Shown here piece by piece: positions 1-11,073 of a stretch of DNA of 64,000 nt. The first letter of the stretch is position 1; every line of letters starts with the position of its first letter. The DNA is taken from contig NC_091262.1 in assembly GCF_042477335.2 (NCBI RefSeq), forward strand, positions 68,434,001 to 68,498,000, written 5' to 3'. The notes beneath the pieces were generated by a model. That model was not told the DNA's origin, did no database searches, and saw nothing but the letters and a program-made list of their open reading frames with translations. Source of the stretch: Ovis canadensis. Lineage: Eukaryota > Chordata > Mammalia > Artiodactyla > Bovidae. Position numbers and translations under genes: made by a program.

Positions 1-355
1 ATAAGCTCTCTAGGTTGGTCATAGTTTTCTTCCAAGGAACAAGCATCTTTTAATTTCATGGTTGCAGTCACCATCTGCAGTGATTTTGGAGCCCCCAAAA
101 ATAAAGTCTCTTACTGTTTCTATTGTTTACTCATCTATTTACCATGAAGTGATGGGACCGAATGCCATGATCTTGTTTTTTGCATGTTGAGTTTTAGCCA
201 GCTTTTTCATGCTCCTCTTTCACCTTCATCAAGAGTCTCTTTAGTTCCTCTTCACTTTCTGCCATAAGGGTGGTATCATCTGCATATCTAAGGTTATTGA
301 TATTTCTCCCAGCAATCTTGATTCCAACTTGTGTTTCATCCAGCCTGACTTGATA
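1..355 (-). mobile_element. BovB (RTE) LINE fragment
   Basis: This is the complement of the reverse-transcriptase region. The minus strand encodes the RT active-site segment NLRYADD intact, unlike the two longer copies in this window. It lies in a TOGARAM1 intron and is cut by the left edge. Confidence 0.85.
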
Positions 356-624
356 TTACTTAGGAATAAATAATGAAAGTTTCATATGTAAATTAGAAAT
401 CTGCTTGTGCTAATTTTATATATTATGTTAATATATATTTATAAATATGCATTTATATATTTTATAACTTATATAGGAAGACTAGAAGTGATAGAAAGGG
501 AAGCAGTAATAAATGTTTGTGGTGCCAGAGCATAGATTACTTATGCTTCCTCAGAATTTGGTTCAGTCAATTCCATTAGTAATTTAGTCATTAAATTCTA
601 CTGGTAACCTACTCCGTTATTCTT

Positions 625-715
625 GCCTGTAGAGTTCCATGGACTGAGAAGCCTAGCAAGCTACAGCCCATGGGGTTGCAAAGAGTCGGACATGACTGAG
701 TGCCTAACACTAACA
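625..715 (+). mobile_element. Bov-tA SINE, 3' part
   Basis: Carries the diagnostic Bov-A core (TTCCATGGACTG, CAGCCCATGGGGTTGC, AGAGTCGGACATGACTGAG). The tRNA-derived head is missing. Confidence 0.8.
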
Positions 716-1310
716 CTTATATATGATGTATATCACGGATTATTAGTTAATAGTCACATTCTCACAGAATAGCTCTTTCCTCACCTGACATAGTTAAATT
801 GCTCAACATTTGCTTCATTACATCTTGAATTTACAAAAGCTAAGAATTAGAAGAGGAAGTCTCTATTGTTTAAGTACTCAGGTTAAGAGGTAATAATAAA
901 ACCTTAAATCTGAAACTAGGTCAAATCTCTGTAGTAAAACCTACACGTCTACTTCTGTTACAAATAGAGATAAGAATAGAAACCTTTAAGTTCTTAAAGT
1001 TAGCTAAACTAACCTACACTTTCAGAAAACAGCATTTTTTATTGAACCAAATTTCTCAGCCTTAATTTAGTAGGATCTCTTTTTAGGTGGATTTTGAAGG
1101 CTTCTTTTTTTGCTGTAAGAAGATTGGACACTAACATCCAAATTTTTATGAAGTTCCTATTGTCTCAGTCCAAGTTAAATGCGATGTGTGTGTGTGTTTT
1201 TAAATAGTACGTCTATGCTTTAGTAGGATGAAAACTATGAAATGCCATTAGGAATTTAAATATAATAGATATCAACATTATTTCACTTTAATTTACCAAT
1301 TTACTTTCAG

Positions 1311-4300
1311 ATCTTTGATGCTTTTAAATCTCGGCTTCATGATTCCAATAGTAAAGTAAACCTGGTGGCTCTAGAAACAATGCACAAAATGATTCCTTTG
1401 CTTAGAGACAACTTATCTCCTATAATCAACATGCTAATCCCAGCAATAGTAGATAACAATCTGAATTCCAAGAATCCAGGCATCTATGCTGCTGCCACCA
1501 ATGTTGTTCAGGCACTGAGTCAGCACGTAGGTAAGAAATCTTACTTTGGCATTCAGATTATTTTGGCTTTACTTTTGTGCTTTCTCATTCTACACATTTT
1601 CTAAAATGCCAAAATCCTAGCTATTCAGTTTTTGTCACTTAATGTTGTGATAAATTTTTAAAAATTTTGCTCAGTAGCAGTTTTAATTATTTTTAGTGAT
1701 TAAATACCATGCCATTAAACTGACTTTCTCTACCTTTAATTTTAACTTTTCAGTTATTTTTCTACCTCAACATCACATCTGATACAAAGTGAACTCAAAA
1801 TTGATCATAGATTTAAATGCAAGATTTAACTGTATAACTTATAGAATATATGAGAAAATCCTTAGAACTTAGGCCTGGTGAAGAGTTGTTAGCATGGCAT
1901 TAAAAGTATGATCTACATAAAGTCCATAAATTGAACTTCATCAAAATTTAAAACATTTCCTTTGCATCCCATTTCTGTAACGTAGTGGTTATCACGTTTA
2001 CTTCACATTTACTTTGCAGAAGACTTTTTTTAGATCAAAATATTTATTTTTGTGTTACAAAAATAAGTCCAAATAGATAGTGAAATATAGTTTTTAAGAG
2101 AGTCCCATCCTGGACTCTATTTTCTAGAATTTAGTAAACAATTCAAGTTTAGGTTGCTTCAGCACCTGTTTAGGATGCTATGAAGTCTCCATCCTAGAAC
2201 CATGTTTCTGTAGTTTAGCTTGTAACTAACTGGACAAGTCGTCCTCTATGATGCCACCATTCCAGCTATCCTTCCAGACAAACTACAGATTTGCAGAAAA
2301 TATTTGCAAACCACGTATCTAATAAATATGCTTATCTAGAATATATAAGGGGGTTCCCTGGTAGCTCAGCTGATAAAAAAAGTCCACCTGCCATGCAGGA
2401 GACCCCAGTTCGATTCCTGGGTCAGGAAGATCCCTGGAGAAGGAAATGGCTACCCACTCCTGTATTCTTGCCTGGAGAATTCCATTGACGGAGGAGCATG
2501 GCAGGCTACAGTCCATGGAGTCCCAAAGAGTTGGACGCAACTGAGCAAGTTTGACTTTCAGAATATATAAAGAACTACTTCCAGATTTGATCCCTGGTCG
2601 GAAAACTAAGATCCCACAAGCCAGATAGTGCAGCTAAGAGAAAGAGAGAGAAAGAAAGAATTCTTAAAACTCAACATTAAAAAAAAAAAAAAAAAAAAAA
2701 ACACCCTATTTAGAAAATGGGCAAAGGACATGAAGGAAACATTTATATGGATGGAAAATAAACACATGAAAAGATGTGTAACATTACCAGTCACTAAGGA
2801 AATATAAATACAAATTAAGACCATGATCGTTATGCAAGTGTGTTAGTCTTTTTGGGTAGTTATAACAAACTACCATAGCTTGGATGACTTAAAAACAACA
2901 CATACTTATTTCTCACAGTTCTTGAAGCCTGGGAAGTCCATGATCAAAGCATCAACAGATTTGTTGTTGGGTGAGGGCCCTCTTCCTGGTTTATAAGTGG
3001 CCATCTTCTGGCTGTGTTCTCACATGGTGGAAGGGATGGGAGCTCTTAGAGCCTCTTTTATGAAGGCACTAATCTCATTGATGAAGGCTCCACCTTCGTA
3101 ACCTTATTTCCTCCCCTCAATCCCCATTTTCAAACACCATCACACTGGGAATTGGGTTTCAAGGTATAAGTTTGGGTGAGGCATGCAAACATTCAGTTCA
3201 TAGCAAGTATTAGAACAGCTAAAATTAAAAATAGTGATACCACCAAATGCTAACAAGGTGCAGAGAAACTGGATCTGATACATTGCTGGTGAGAATGTAA
3301 ATAAAAAATCATAGCCACTTTATAAAATTGTTCAGCTATTTCTTTAAAAAAACTAAGCATGTACTTACCTATCAGTTGTTTTCCTAGGCCTTTATTCCAG
3401 AGCAGTGAAGTCTTATGTTCATGCAAAAACCTGTACATAATTGTTCATAGCAGCTTTGTTTGTAATAGCCCCAGACTGTCAATTGCCTAAGTATAATTCA
3501 GTGGGTTAATGGTGAAAAAACTTGATATATCCATACCATAAAATACTTAGCAGTAGAAAGGAATGGGTTATAGACACATGCAACAGTTTGGATGGATCTC
3601 AAGGTCATTATACTGAGAGAAAAAAGCCAACCCCAAAAGGTCGCCTGCTATAGGATTCCATGTGTATAACTTTTTCAAAATGACAAATTTGCAGAGATGG
3701 AAAGCAAATTAGTGGCTATCAGGGTTTAACAGCAGTTTAGGAGTCAGTATATATATAGCTATAGGTCTTTGTGGTGATACAGTTGTTCTGTATCTTAACT
3801 GTAGTGATAGTTTCACAGATCTGCACATGTGATAAAATGGTATAGAACTATATACACATGCTGTACTAATGCCAAATTCCTTGTTTTGATGTATACTATA
3901 ATTATGAAAGATGTAATTTGGGTGAAAGTACACAAGGCCTCTCTGTACTATCTTTGATATTTCCTGTGAAACTATAAAAATTTGAAAAAAATCAATGAAG
4001 GTAAAAACTATCCCAAAATTTAAATTCTTTATTTCTTTTTCTTTTTGTTTGATAAACCTATATACTATCATTTGGAATAAGATGCCTAGGAGATAAGTAG
4101 TTCTTTTTCTTTTTTATACCATATGATAGCTCCTTTAATATTCTTTGAGGTATTTTTACTTTTTATTTGCTTTAAGAATATTATTGTATTAAGGTTTTAT
4201 AGTGAATTTTTTTAAATTGTAAGCTGTAGATTAAATCTTTCTAACACATTTCATTCATTTACATGATTTTTTTCCTTTCAGTGCTATGGAATGGAAAATA

Positions 4301-5323
4301 AATAAGATCTTTATAACTGTTTAAAAATGTGTCTCTGTGTTATTCTTTTTGTTTAGATAATTACTTACTTCTACAGCCATTTTGCACAAAAGCTCAGTTT
4401 TTAAATGGAAAGGCGAAACAGGATATGACTGAAAAGCTTGCTGGTAAAAATTTTTAAATTGTTATTTCTTAAGAAATAGTTGATTAATTAAGGAGACACT
4501 GATGGGCATTTCAACTCAATTTTAGGATAGCTATCAAGTTCAATATCATTATCTGTGAAGTAGAAATAAATTGTATAATGATCTGTAAAAAGACCTTTTA
4601 AGACTTTCACCCCAAAAATTTTCTTCAAAAGAATTTTGTTCCTTTTTCCCCCCAGTAAAAAAGTCTTGTTATGAGAAATAAACAGGATCAATAAAAGATA
4701 TTAAAATCAAATATTGGTACATAAAGAAGACTGCTGTTTCAAATTGTGTTTAATGAAAGGTCCATGAGTTTAAAATGTGTATGTCTTGATAAAACTACAT
4801 TTGGAAAACACTGAGATGAATTTTTGGTTTGATTTCTGTTTTTACTGCTTTTGCCTGTCATGTATAGATTTCTAATGCTTGAAGATCCCAATCTTTGGGA
4901 GCAAAGTTTCTGGCCTTAATTTTTTTAAGATGCTGAACATTTTAGCTCAAATGTCAGGGAAGAAGTGTAGTTTATTTTATATGCTTTTTAATTGTCAGAA
5001 CTTGAATTTGTTTGGGTTTCTTTTTTAAAAAAAAAAAAAACCTCACTGTTTACTATTTTTGTGTTTCAGATATTGTTATGGAACTTTATCAAAGGAAGCC
5101 CCATGCAACAGAACAGAAAGTGTTGGTTGTTTTATGGCATCTCTTAGGGAACATGACAAATAGTGGCTCTTTGCCTGGAGCTGGAGGAAATATACGAACA
5201 GCCACAGCTAAATTATCAAAAGCACTTTTTACACAGATGGGTCAGAATCTGTTAAATCAGGCTGCATCTCAACCATCACATATAAAAAAGAGTTTAGAAG
5301 AATTGCTTGATATGACAATTTAA
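1311..5323 (+). CDS. TOGARAM1: TOGARAM1, last three coding exons (5' part outside window)
   Basis: TOG array regulator of axonemal microtubules 1 binds tubulin through TOG (HEAT-type) domains and controls microtubules of the cilium. Three exons are visible: 1311-1530, 4357-4443 and 5070-5323. Each is bounded by AG/GT (donors GTAAGA and GTAAAA), and phases match (one base carried over at both junctions). Joined they give about 186 C-terminal residues ending SLEELLDMTI and a TAA at 5321-5323. The sequence is helix-rich with HEAT-like pairs (NPGIYAAATNVVQAL, KVLVVLWHLLGNM), as expected of the last TOG domain. I recognise the end from the mammalian protein and from its position upstream of PRPF39. 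An apparent start near 1365 is only an internal codon. Upstream exons are left of the window; the introns hold nested repeats. Confidence 0.93.
2349..2559 (+). mobile_element. Bov-tA SINE with target-site duplication
   Basis: A complete tRNA-derived head (GGTTCCCTGGTAGCTCAG, B-box GTTCGATTCC) is followed by the Bov-A body. It is flanked by an 11-base duplication AGAATATATAA at 2338-2348 and 2560-2570, inside the L1. Confidence 0.9.
2585..2665 (+). mobile_element. CHR-type tRNA SINE, 5'-truncated
   Basis: TTTGATCCCTGGTCGGAAAACTAAGATCCCACAAGCC followed by an AG/A-rich tail is the 3' half of the cetruminant CHR SINE, inserted in the L1. Confidence 0.7.
2838..3205 (+). mobile_element. Old interspersed repeat, family not assigned
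   Basis: Starts TGTTAGTCTTTTTGGGTAGT, contains TTTCTCACAGTTCTTGAAG and CTGTGTTCTCACATGGTGG, and ends near ATTCAGTTCATAGCA. I know this as a widespread mammalian repeat but cannot name the family with certainty. It splits the L1. Confidence 0.6.
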
Positions 5324-5934
5324 AATGAATTATGAGTCTTTGATGAAATATGATGAACAAAACTGTTTACATGATAACAAATGGAAGTTTGTTAAAGTTA
5401 GGTTTTCAGTGCCTGTGCTTCTCATCCAGTAATTAAGTCGATAACTATTTTTATTTGCAGCCTATGAGTACACATCTGTCCTACATCAACCCTATCACTT
5501 GCACCCATCACACAAAAATCTAAAATAATATAATCTAATGCTCATGAAATCTGAAGCATGTGGAATGAATCCAATTTAATATTTTTGAGAAAAGTCCCAC
5601 TTATTTGCACTATTCTGTAGAAACTACAATTTGTTGCCCTATATGTACAATTAGACTTTTAATTAAAAATATACTTTTTGTTATGTAATCATGTTTTGCT
5701 ATGTCTCATTACTCAGCCTTGTTTAATGAAGTGGAAGAAAAGTCATTGAACTATGTTATCACAAACTATGTTTTATGTGCTATTTGTGAAAAACATGTAT
5801 TTCTGAAATCAGTCTCCTAATATGATTGTGCAGTATTAGCTTGCTTTTGCTGCTGTGTTAAGTGAAATATTTGCTTACCAGTTGGGTTTAATCATCTACA
5901 TAATTGTGAAATTTTACAAGTTATAATAAAGCAT

Positions 5935-5940
5935 GATGAC
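5935..5940 (+). promoter_or_regulatory. Poly(A) signal AATAAA, TOGARAM1 (proximal)
   Basis: Canonical hexamer about 610 bases after the TOGARAM1 stop codon, in ATAATAAAGC context. Confidence 0.5.
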
Positions 5941-6184
5941 CAAAGTTTTAGAAGACATTTAAACATTAAATGCACGTTTAAGAAAACGTGTTGAATGTAA
6001 CTTCCCTATTTTTGTGTGCAAACACTAAATTTTTATGTCTATATGTCCTAACATTTATAAAGGTGTTATTTTGCTGCCCAGTTGTATAATTCTCAAGTAT
6101 AGTGCCAGGTCTTCTCTAGCTTTTCTCAGAATTCTTGGGCTACAAGTACTGTATGCATCTTAAAAAAGAAAAGGAATGTTATAT

Positions 6185-6190
6185 AATAAA
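6185..6190 (+). promoter_or_regulatory. Poly(A) signal AATAAA, TOGARAM1 (distal)
   Basis: Canonical hexamer about 860 bases after the stop codon with a GT-rich tract 20-30 bases downstream. This is the better of the two candidates. Confidence 0.55.
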
Positions 6191-6379
6191 AGGATTTATT
6201 TCTGTAGATGTGTGAGAGGTGTCCTATTTTTCCAACTTCAATGTATATTAAAATGGGAAATATATATATCAGGTATTGACCTATACGGGTATTGACCTGT
6301 CACTTTCACCTGTTATACTTGATGCAATTTTGACCTATCTCTATTGACCTAATAGTAGACCCAGATTATAGTTATAGTT

Positions 6380-6520
6380 TTACAGAAAATTATCTCTCTG
6401 AACTTGTGCAAGCCACTTGCCAGATACAGGCCTCGGTTTTCTCATCTCTGACCTGTGAAGACTAGACTAGATGATTTTTAAGGTTCCATTTTGCTCTAAA
6501 ATTCTGTGATTCTGTGTTGT
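6380..6520 (+). mobile_element. MIR SINE
   Basis: Shows the MIR core pattern (CTTGTGCAAGCCACTTGCC, CTCGGTTTTCTCATCT, AGATGATTTTTAAGGTTCC). Confidence 0.65.
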
Positions 6521-6804
6521 AGTTTACTCTAAGATCACTTTATTACAATTGTAGACTATCTTCATTCTTTTTCACTTCTTGTGTCATTAACAAATGTATA
6601 CATTTGTAATGTGTTTAGCTACTTTTTAAATTGTGGTTCTTTGTATATCCGTAATTTCCGAGCACAACAGTAAAAAAAAAGTTTGAAGCTAATCTGAAAG
6701 GAGAGTAAAGATGTGGCTACTTTTACTGTATTTATATACACATTTATAATTACATCTAAAATTGATTTTCTTCTAAATGTATTTTATTATATGCCTATTA
6801 TTTA

Positions 6805-6920
6805 GGTCAAAAGTTAGCAAACATTTTCTGTAAAGCACCAGAAAATAAAGAATTTTGGCTTCGTAAGCCACAGATTGTGGCATATTCTTCGTTTTGCTCT
6901 TTAAAAAAAAAAAACCAATC
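6805..6920 (+). mobile_element. Degraded hAT (MER3-like) relic
   Basis: CAAAAGTTAGCAAACATTTTCTGTAAAG followed by TTTTGGCTTCGTAAGCCACA resembles the start of the MER3-type non-autonomous hAT element also seen at 35812. Confidence 0.45.
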
Positions 6921-8649
6921 CTTTACAAATATAAAAAAGTTCTTAGCTTCGGCCTCTGATGTAGTTTGCCAGAGCACCTGGCCTAGACTTTTGACTTCAC
7001 TTGTAACTCTGAAATCACCATTAAATTTTGCTTCACCCTTTATGATACTTATTATTAAAATAGTTACAGATTCTAAATTTTATTAATTTTAACCATTGCC
7101 CTTGTTTCATTGCAAATGTGCCTACTAAAGTTAACACTGATTGTTGGATATATTGAAGGTAAATTTTAGATTAGAGGCCAAAGAAGAGCACTACTATATA
7201 CATAAATTTAGTCATCCATCATTTTCAGTAGATAAAAGTTTGAATTTTGCATTGAAAAAAGTACAGTAAGTATATGACTATTAATAATGTGGAAACTTCA
7301 TGTAGTCTGTGTGTTTTTGTTATAAATAAAATAGTCATAGCAGAGTCTCACACCTTAAATATTTTTCTCTATATTAGCAACTTGTTGATACTGAGCACGC
7401 AGAAGTCTAGCATTCTATTGCCAAGAACTGTTACTAATCTGGAAGTCAAAAAGAACTGAAGACTTCTAGAACTGATAGAACTAAAGAAAAGCTGAAGGTG
7501 TAAATGAAATAAAGAAAACTTTTTTTAAACTATCACACCACCAGCAGTGCAAATCAAAAAAAATAAAAGAATTTAAATGGCATATTTACCCAACAGAATC
7601 AATAGCATATATTTATTTAAAATGTTAACCACAGGACAGTGTTCACAATATGTTAAAGGGAAAAGCCTGATTACATACATATAGTGTCTATTAAATAGAC
7701 ACACACACAAGACAGAACTGGAATTGTATACACCAATATGAGAATAATGGTAATCTCTGGATAAAAAGTTAATTTTTTCAGTGTACTATCATGCAATTTT
7801 TATTTTTTTCAGAAATGAGCAACATGTATTGCCTGTGTAATAAAATTTAAATTGCATAAAGTCTGAAATTAAAGGTAACAGAAGAAAAGAGACAGTAGTG
7901 AAAATCAAAGTGCTTAGGAAGGTAGTGAAATGACTAGAAGGAAGATGAGAAGAAATAGAAGCAACAAATTATAAACAGCATAAGACTTCAATTTACAAAG
8001 CATGGATCTGGAACCCAGTTTTACTATTACTTGTTAAACTTTATATGTATCCTGCTGTTGAAGTGATGTACAAAATTAACATGGGATTATGTATGAAAAA
8101 GCATTTGTAAACTCAAATTCTACCCAAAGTTAGTTTTCCCAGCAGAAAATGAAGTTGAGGAAAGATGGGCAGAAACCTATAGAAATCTTTAGTGCCAGGA
8201 TAAGCTAATCCTACTTTGTTGCTGGTTAGGTTAAATAGATCAAATGAAGGGAAAATCATTTAAGTACTGTATTAACAATGAATTAAAGTCTCATAATGTG
8301 TCCTGTAAAAAAGTACCTAAACTCTTGATTCAAACTCTTCTGTGGGCAACAATGGGGTAAACATAGATTTCAAGGGATTAAAGTGAATTGTAGGTTTAGC
8401 AAAATAGTATTTTTTTTTAATTTTTAAATACTGGAGCATGGAATGTTTGATTCAGTGCTATGTAAAACTAAGACAATGGTGTGGTATGACCCAGTCTTGA
8501 ATGTGCTGTTCACCTCTGCATATCCTGGGTGCCTTGGCCTATACTGGGTGCTAAATAAATCGTACTTAAATAAAATGTTGAATGTTATGTATGTTTGAAG
8601 TATATTCTGGAGCAATGTTTTCAAGGCTTATGCTGTGACTAGTCAAGGC

Positions 8650-9055
8650 TATGATTTTTCCAGTAGTCATGTGTGGATGTGAGAGTTGGACTGTGAAGAA
8701 GGCTGAGCGCTGAAGAATTGATGCTTTTGAACTGTGGTGTTGGAGAAGACTCTTAAGAGTCCCTTGGACTGCAAGGAGATCAGCCCCGGGATTTCTTTGG
8801 AGGGAATGATGCTAAAGCTGAAACTCCAGTACTTTGGCCACCTCATGCGAAGAGTAGACTCATTGGAAAAGATTCTGACGCTGGGAGAGATTGGGGGCAG
8901 GAGGTGAAGGGGACGACAGAGGATAAGATGGCTGGATGGCATCACCGACTCGAATGGACGTGAATCTGAGTGAACTCCGGGAGTTGGTGATGGACAGGGA
9001 GGCCTGGCGTGCTGCTAAGAGTCGGACACGACTGAGCGACTGAACCGAACTGAAC
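8650..9055 (+). mobile_element. BovB LINE 3' end
   Basis: Matches the end of the BovB ORF and its tail (AGTAGTCATGTGTGGATGTG, GGACACGACTGAGCGACTGA), in sense orientation and 5'-truncated. Confidence 0.88.
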
Positions 9056-9524
9056 CAGTAGAAGACAGATAGCTGGTCGGAAACATCCGTCTGAAGGCAT
9101 CCTGTGGCAAATGGATTTCATCCAATGTTCCAGCCTAGTGGATTGAGAAGGTACGCCTTTTCAATGTGTTAAAAGATTGGGAGGTTACCGCAGGTTTCAA
9201 CAAGAGAGAGGGTAGTGATCTCCCAGATTCTAGACAGTAAAGGTCTAAAGAATAGAGGCACTGAGAATTGAAAGAAAAGGTCTGAAAGGTACTCTCATGG
9301 CAGGCTTGACTAAACTGATGACATACTTAGATTTGGAACATAAAGGAGTCAAAGTTAATAAAGTTTTCTCACTCTAGAGACGTGGATAGTGATACCATTA
9401 ACTGAAATGGAGAATACTCCGAGGAAAAGCAGTTGGTGGGGAAGAGATTAGTGTCATGCTTTCCGAACCCTGTGAGAGAAGTTGACTCTGAAGGCAGAGT
9501 TCTGAATTCATTCATTCTTCTATT

Positions 9525-9640
9525 TATTTGCCACTGCCAGGTTTGTGGGATGTAAGTTCCCTCAGCAGGAATTGAACCAGGCCTTCAGCAGTCCAAGTGC
9601 AGAGTCCTAACCACTGGACTGCCAGGGAATTCCTGGGAGA
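9525..9640 (-). mobile_element. CHR-type tRNA SINE
   Basis: The complement of the CHR head (ACCACTGGACTGCCAGGGAAT, i.e. ATTCCCTGGCAGTCCAGTGGT) with B-box-like AATTGAACC. Confidence 0.75.
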
Positions 9641-9784
9641 GTTCTGAATTTAAATTTCAGTTTTAATTTACTAAGTCTATGACCAAGAGGATAAGAGGAA
9701 AGGGAAGATAGACAAAAGGGGGGAAATATCCAGCTGGCATGAACAAAAAGGACATTTTTTAATTGATGCTTATTGTTTAATCAT

Positions 9785-9905
9785 TAAGTTGGGTCCAACT
9801 CTTTCGCAACCCCCTGGACTGCAGCCCAAAAGGCTCCTCTGTCCATGGGATTTTCCAGACAAGAATACTGGAGAGGGTTATCATTTCCTTCTCCGGAGTC
9901 CAAAT
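9785..9905 (-). mobile_element. Bov-tA SINE body
   Basis: Antisense Bov-A core (GGGTCCAACTCTTTCGCAAC, CCATGGGATTTTCCAGACAAG). It abuts the PRPF39 CpG island on its upstream side. Confidence 0.8.
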
Positions 9906-10150
9906 ATCATCGTGAGATTTATGAGTTTAAGGCTGAATTTCTGTTCATTTTTAACAGCATTTTTTGGCGGGGCGGGGCGCTGTCTGTGTTTAAGATCTGA
10001 GGTACGAAAAGCCCTAAGGACGCGCTTTCTGTTTCGGATGTCCAAGAAGAGGGAACGCCGGGTGGAAGCAGCAGCCAGGCTCTCAAGGCAGCGGGGCGGG
10101 GCCTGCCCGGTCCACGTCTCGCGGAGGGCGAGACCTGCGTGCTGCGCAAC

Positions 10151-10158
10151 CACGTGAC
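10151..10158 (+). promoter_or_regulatory. E-box CACGTGAC (USF/TFE type) in PRPF39 promoter
   Basis: An exact palindromic CACGTG core with the AC flank preferred by USF and TFE/TFEB-type factors, about 30 bases upstream of the NRF1-like site. Binding is inferred. Confidence 0.45.
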
Positions 10159-10179
10159 TCCCTCGCCTCCAGGGGCTCC

Positions 10180-10191
10180 GACGCATGCGCG
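10180..10191. promoter_or_regulatory. NRF1-like site, PRPF39 promoter
   Basis: The complement strand reads CGCGCATGCGTC, one mismatch from the NRF1 consensus YGCGCAYGCGCR. The same variant core occurs in the FANCM promoter at 56197-56207. Confidence 0.5.
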
Positions 10192-10356
10192 CCGCGCTGT
10201 CGAGGAGGAGGCTGTGGTGCTGGTGGCGACTCCTGTGTTAGTGGGGACGGGGACTGTTAAAGTGCCATCTTCGACTCAGCTGGCCCAGACTGTGGCTCAT
10301 GGAATTCAGTGGCATCCATCGTCAGGTCAGCTGGAGCGGGCGCCTTGGAATTGGCC

Positions 10357-10382
10357 GGGGGTGGGGAGTATGGGGTGGGGGG
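10357..10382 (+). other. G-quadruplex motif just downstream of PRPF39 exon 1
   Basis: Five, four, four and six guanines are separated by loops T, AGTAT and T, all on the RNA-sense strand. This fits the four-tract G4 pattern with very short loops. It lies about 30 bases into the presumed intron 1. Confidence 0.6.
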
Positions 10383-10980
10383 TCGTTCTGTTACGCTGGT
10401 CTGGAAGGGGCCTGCCTTGTTTCAGGCCGCTCTGGGGCTGCGGCCTCGCTCTCCCGCCCTGTTTTGAGGCCTGACTTGGCCTCGCGGACCAGCTGTCCAT
10501 CCCTTCTCATTCCCACCTGTTGGGTGGAGCAGTGCGAGGTTTCTTTTCTTAGACACTCGTTTCTCTCCCGGCGCCTTAGGACGGGCGGGGAACTGTGGGC
10601 CTCAACTTGGATTTAGGAAGCGCTTTGGGGATAAGTCTAAAGCCTTTGCTTTCTTGAGAGCTGGGAACCAGTGTGACTGGGACGACTGGAAGTGGAAGGG
10701 ACCCAGAGGTTTGGGAGAATGTGGTACAAATTGGGTAAAACTTTTAGGCGCCTGGTAGGGCGCGTTTCGCGTTCTGACTCTAGGGACTCTTGAGTCACAG
10801 CACCCCAGAGATCAGTGAAAGCTTTTGGCAGGATAGAATGGAAGCAGCAAAACCAGTGTTTATCTTTTGTAGCCAGAGACCCACACTGCTGTTTTTCTCG
10901 TTCTAAAAATCACATCTTCAGTTAGTATTATGTACTATATTTATGCCAACTAAAATATTACCTTTAAGTTTAATATTGCT

Positions 10981-11073
10981 GTTCAAAAATACTTAGCACT
11001 TTTTTACGGTTGTAAAGGTTGTTTAATATACCTGTTCAGAAATACTTAACACTTTTTTGCGGCTGTAAAGGTT
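10981..11073. repeat. 53-base tandem duplication in PRPF39 intron 1
   Basis: GTTCAAAAATACTTAGCACT at 10981 recurs as GTTCAGAAATACTTAACACT at 11034. The 40-base cores differ at only about five positions. Confidence 0.8.

Larger units (their letters stand above)
2275..3990 (+). mobile_element. L1 LINE 3' portion, interrupted by three younger insertions
   Basis: L1 ORF2-end and 3' UTR sequence can be followed at 2275-2348, 2571-2584, 2666-2837 and 3206-3990 (for example GAAAATATTTGCAAACCA and AATGGGCAAAGGACATGAA). The gaps are filled by a Bov-tA, a CHR-type SINE and an unassigned repeat. It lies in a TOGARAM1 intron. Confidence 0.8.
5324..6215 (+). other. TOGARAM1: TOGARAM1 3' UTR (probable extent)
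   Basis: This is unique AT-rich sequence running on from the stop codon without a recognisable repeat. Two AATAAA signals are present, at 5935-5940 and 6185-6190. The second is followed within about 25 bases by a TGTGTGAGAGGTGT stretch that looks like a GU-rich downstream element, so I favour cleavage near 6205. The exact end is inferred. Confidence 0.6.
6216..9524. other. TOGARAM1-PRPF39 intergenic region
   Basis: AT-rich non-coding sequence. Outside the MIR (6380), hAT relic (6805) and BovB 3' end (8650) I see only single-copy sequence with short A-runs and a CA-rich patch near 7700. No open frame with family resemblance is present. Confidence 0.6.
9950..10325 (+). promoter_or_regulatory. 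PRPF39: PRPF39 CpG-rich promoter and probable non-coding exon 1
   Basis: GC and CpG content rise abruptly out of AT-rich surroundings at about 9960 and fall again past 10600. GC boxes (GGGGCGGGGC type) lie near 9965-9977 and 10090-10102, an E-box CACGTGAC at 10151-10158, and an NRF1-like ACGCATGCGC at 10181-10190. There is no TATA box. PRPF39 starts translation in its second exon (23060), so the first exon must be non-coding. The best donor I see is CAG/GTCAGC at 10325/10326, a mediocre site, so the exon end is inferred. The transcription start probably lies between 10190 and 10230. Confidence 0.7.

Noticed and set aside
1365-1604. Independent 79-codon gene
   Set aside because: It is an internal exon of TOGARAM1 reading on into the intron past the GTAAGA donor at 1531.
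2351-2420. tRNA gene (A- and B-box-like sequence)
   Set aside because: These are the tRNA-derived heads of Bov-tA and CHR SINEs; no cloverleaf with an acceptor stem can be formed.
9789-10616. Several 75-120 codon open frames across the PRPF39 promoter
   Set aside because: Long frames are expected by chance in a CpG island; none has a recognisable domain, and the first starts in a SINE.
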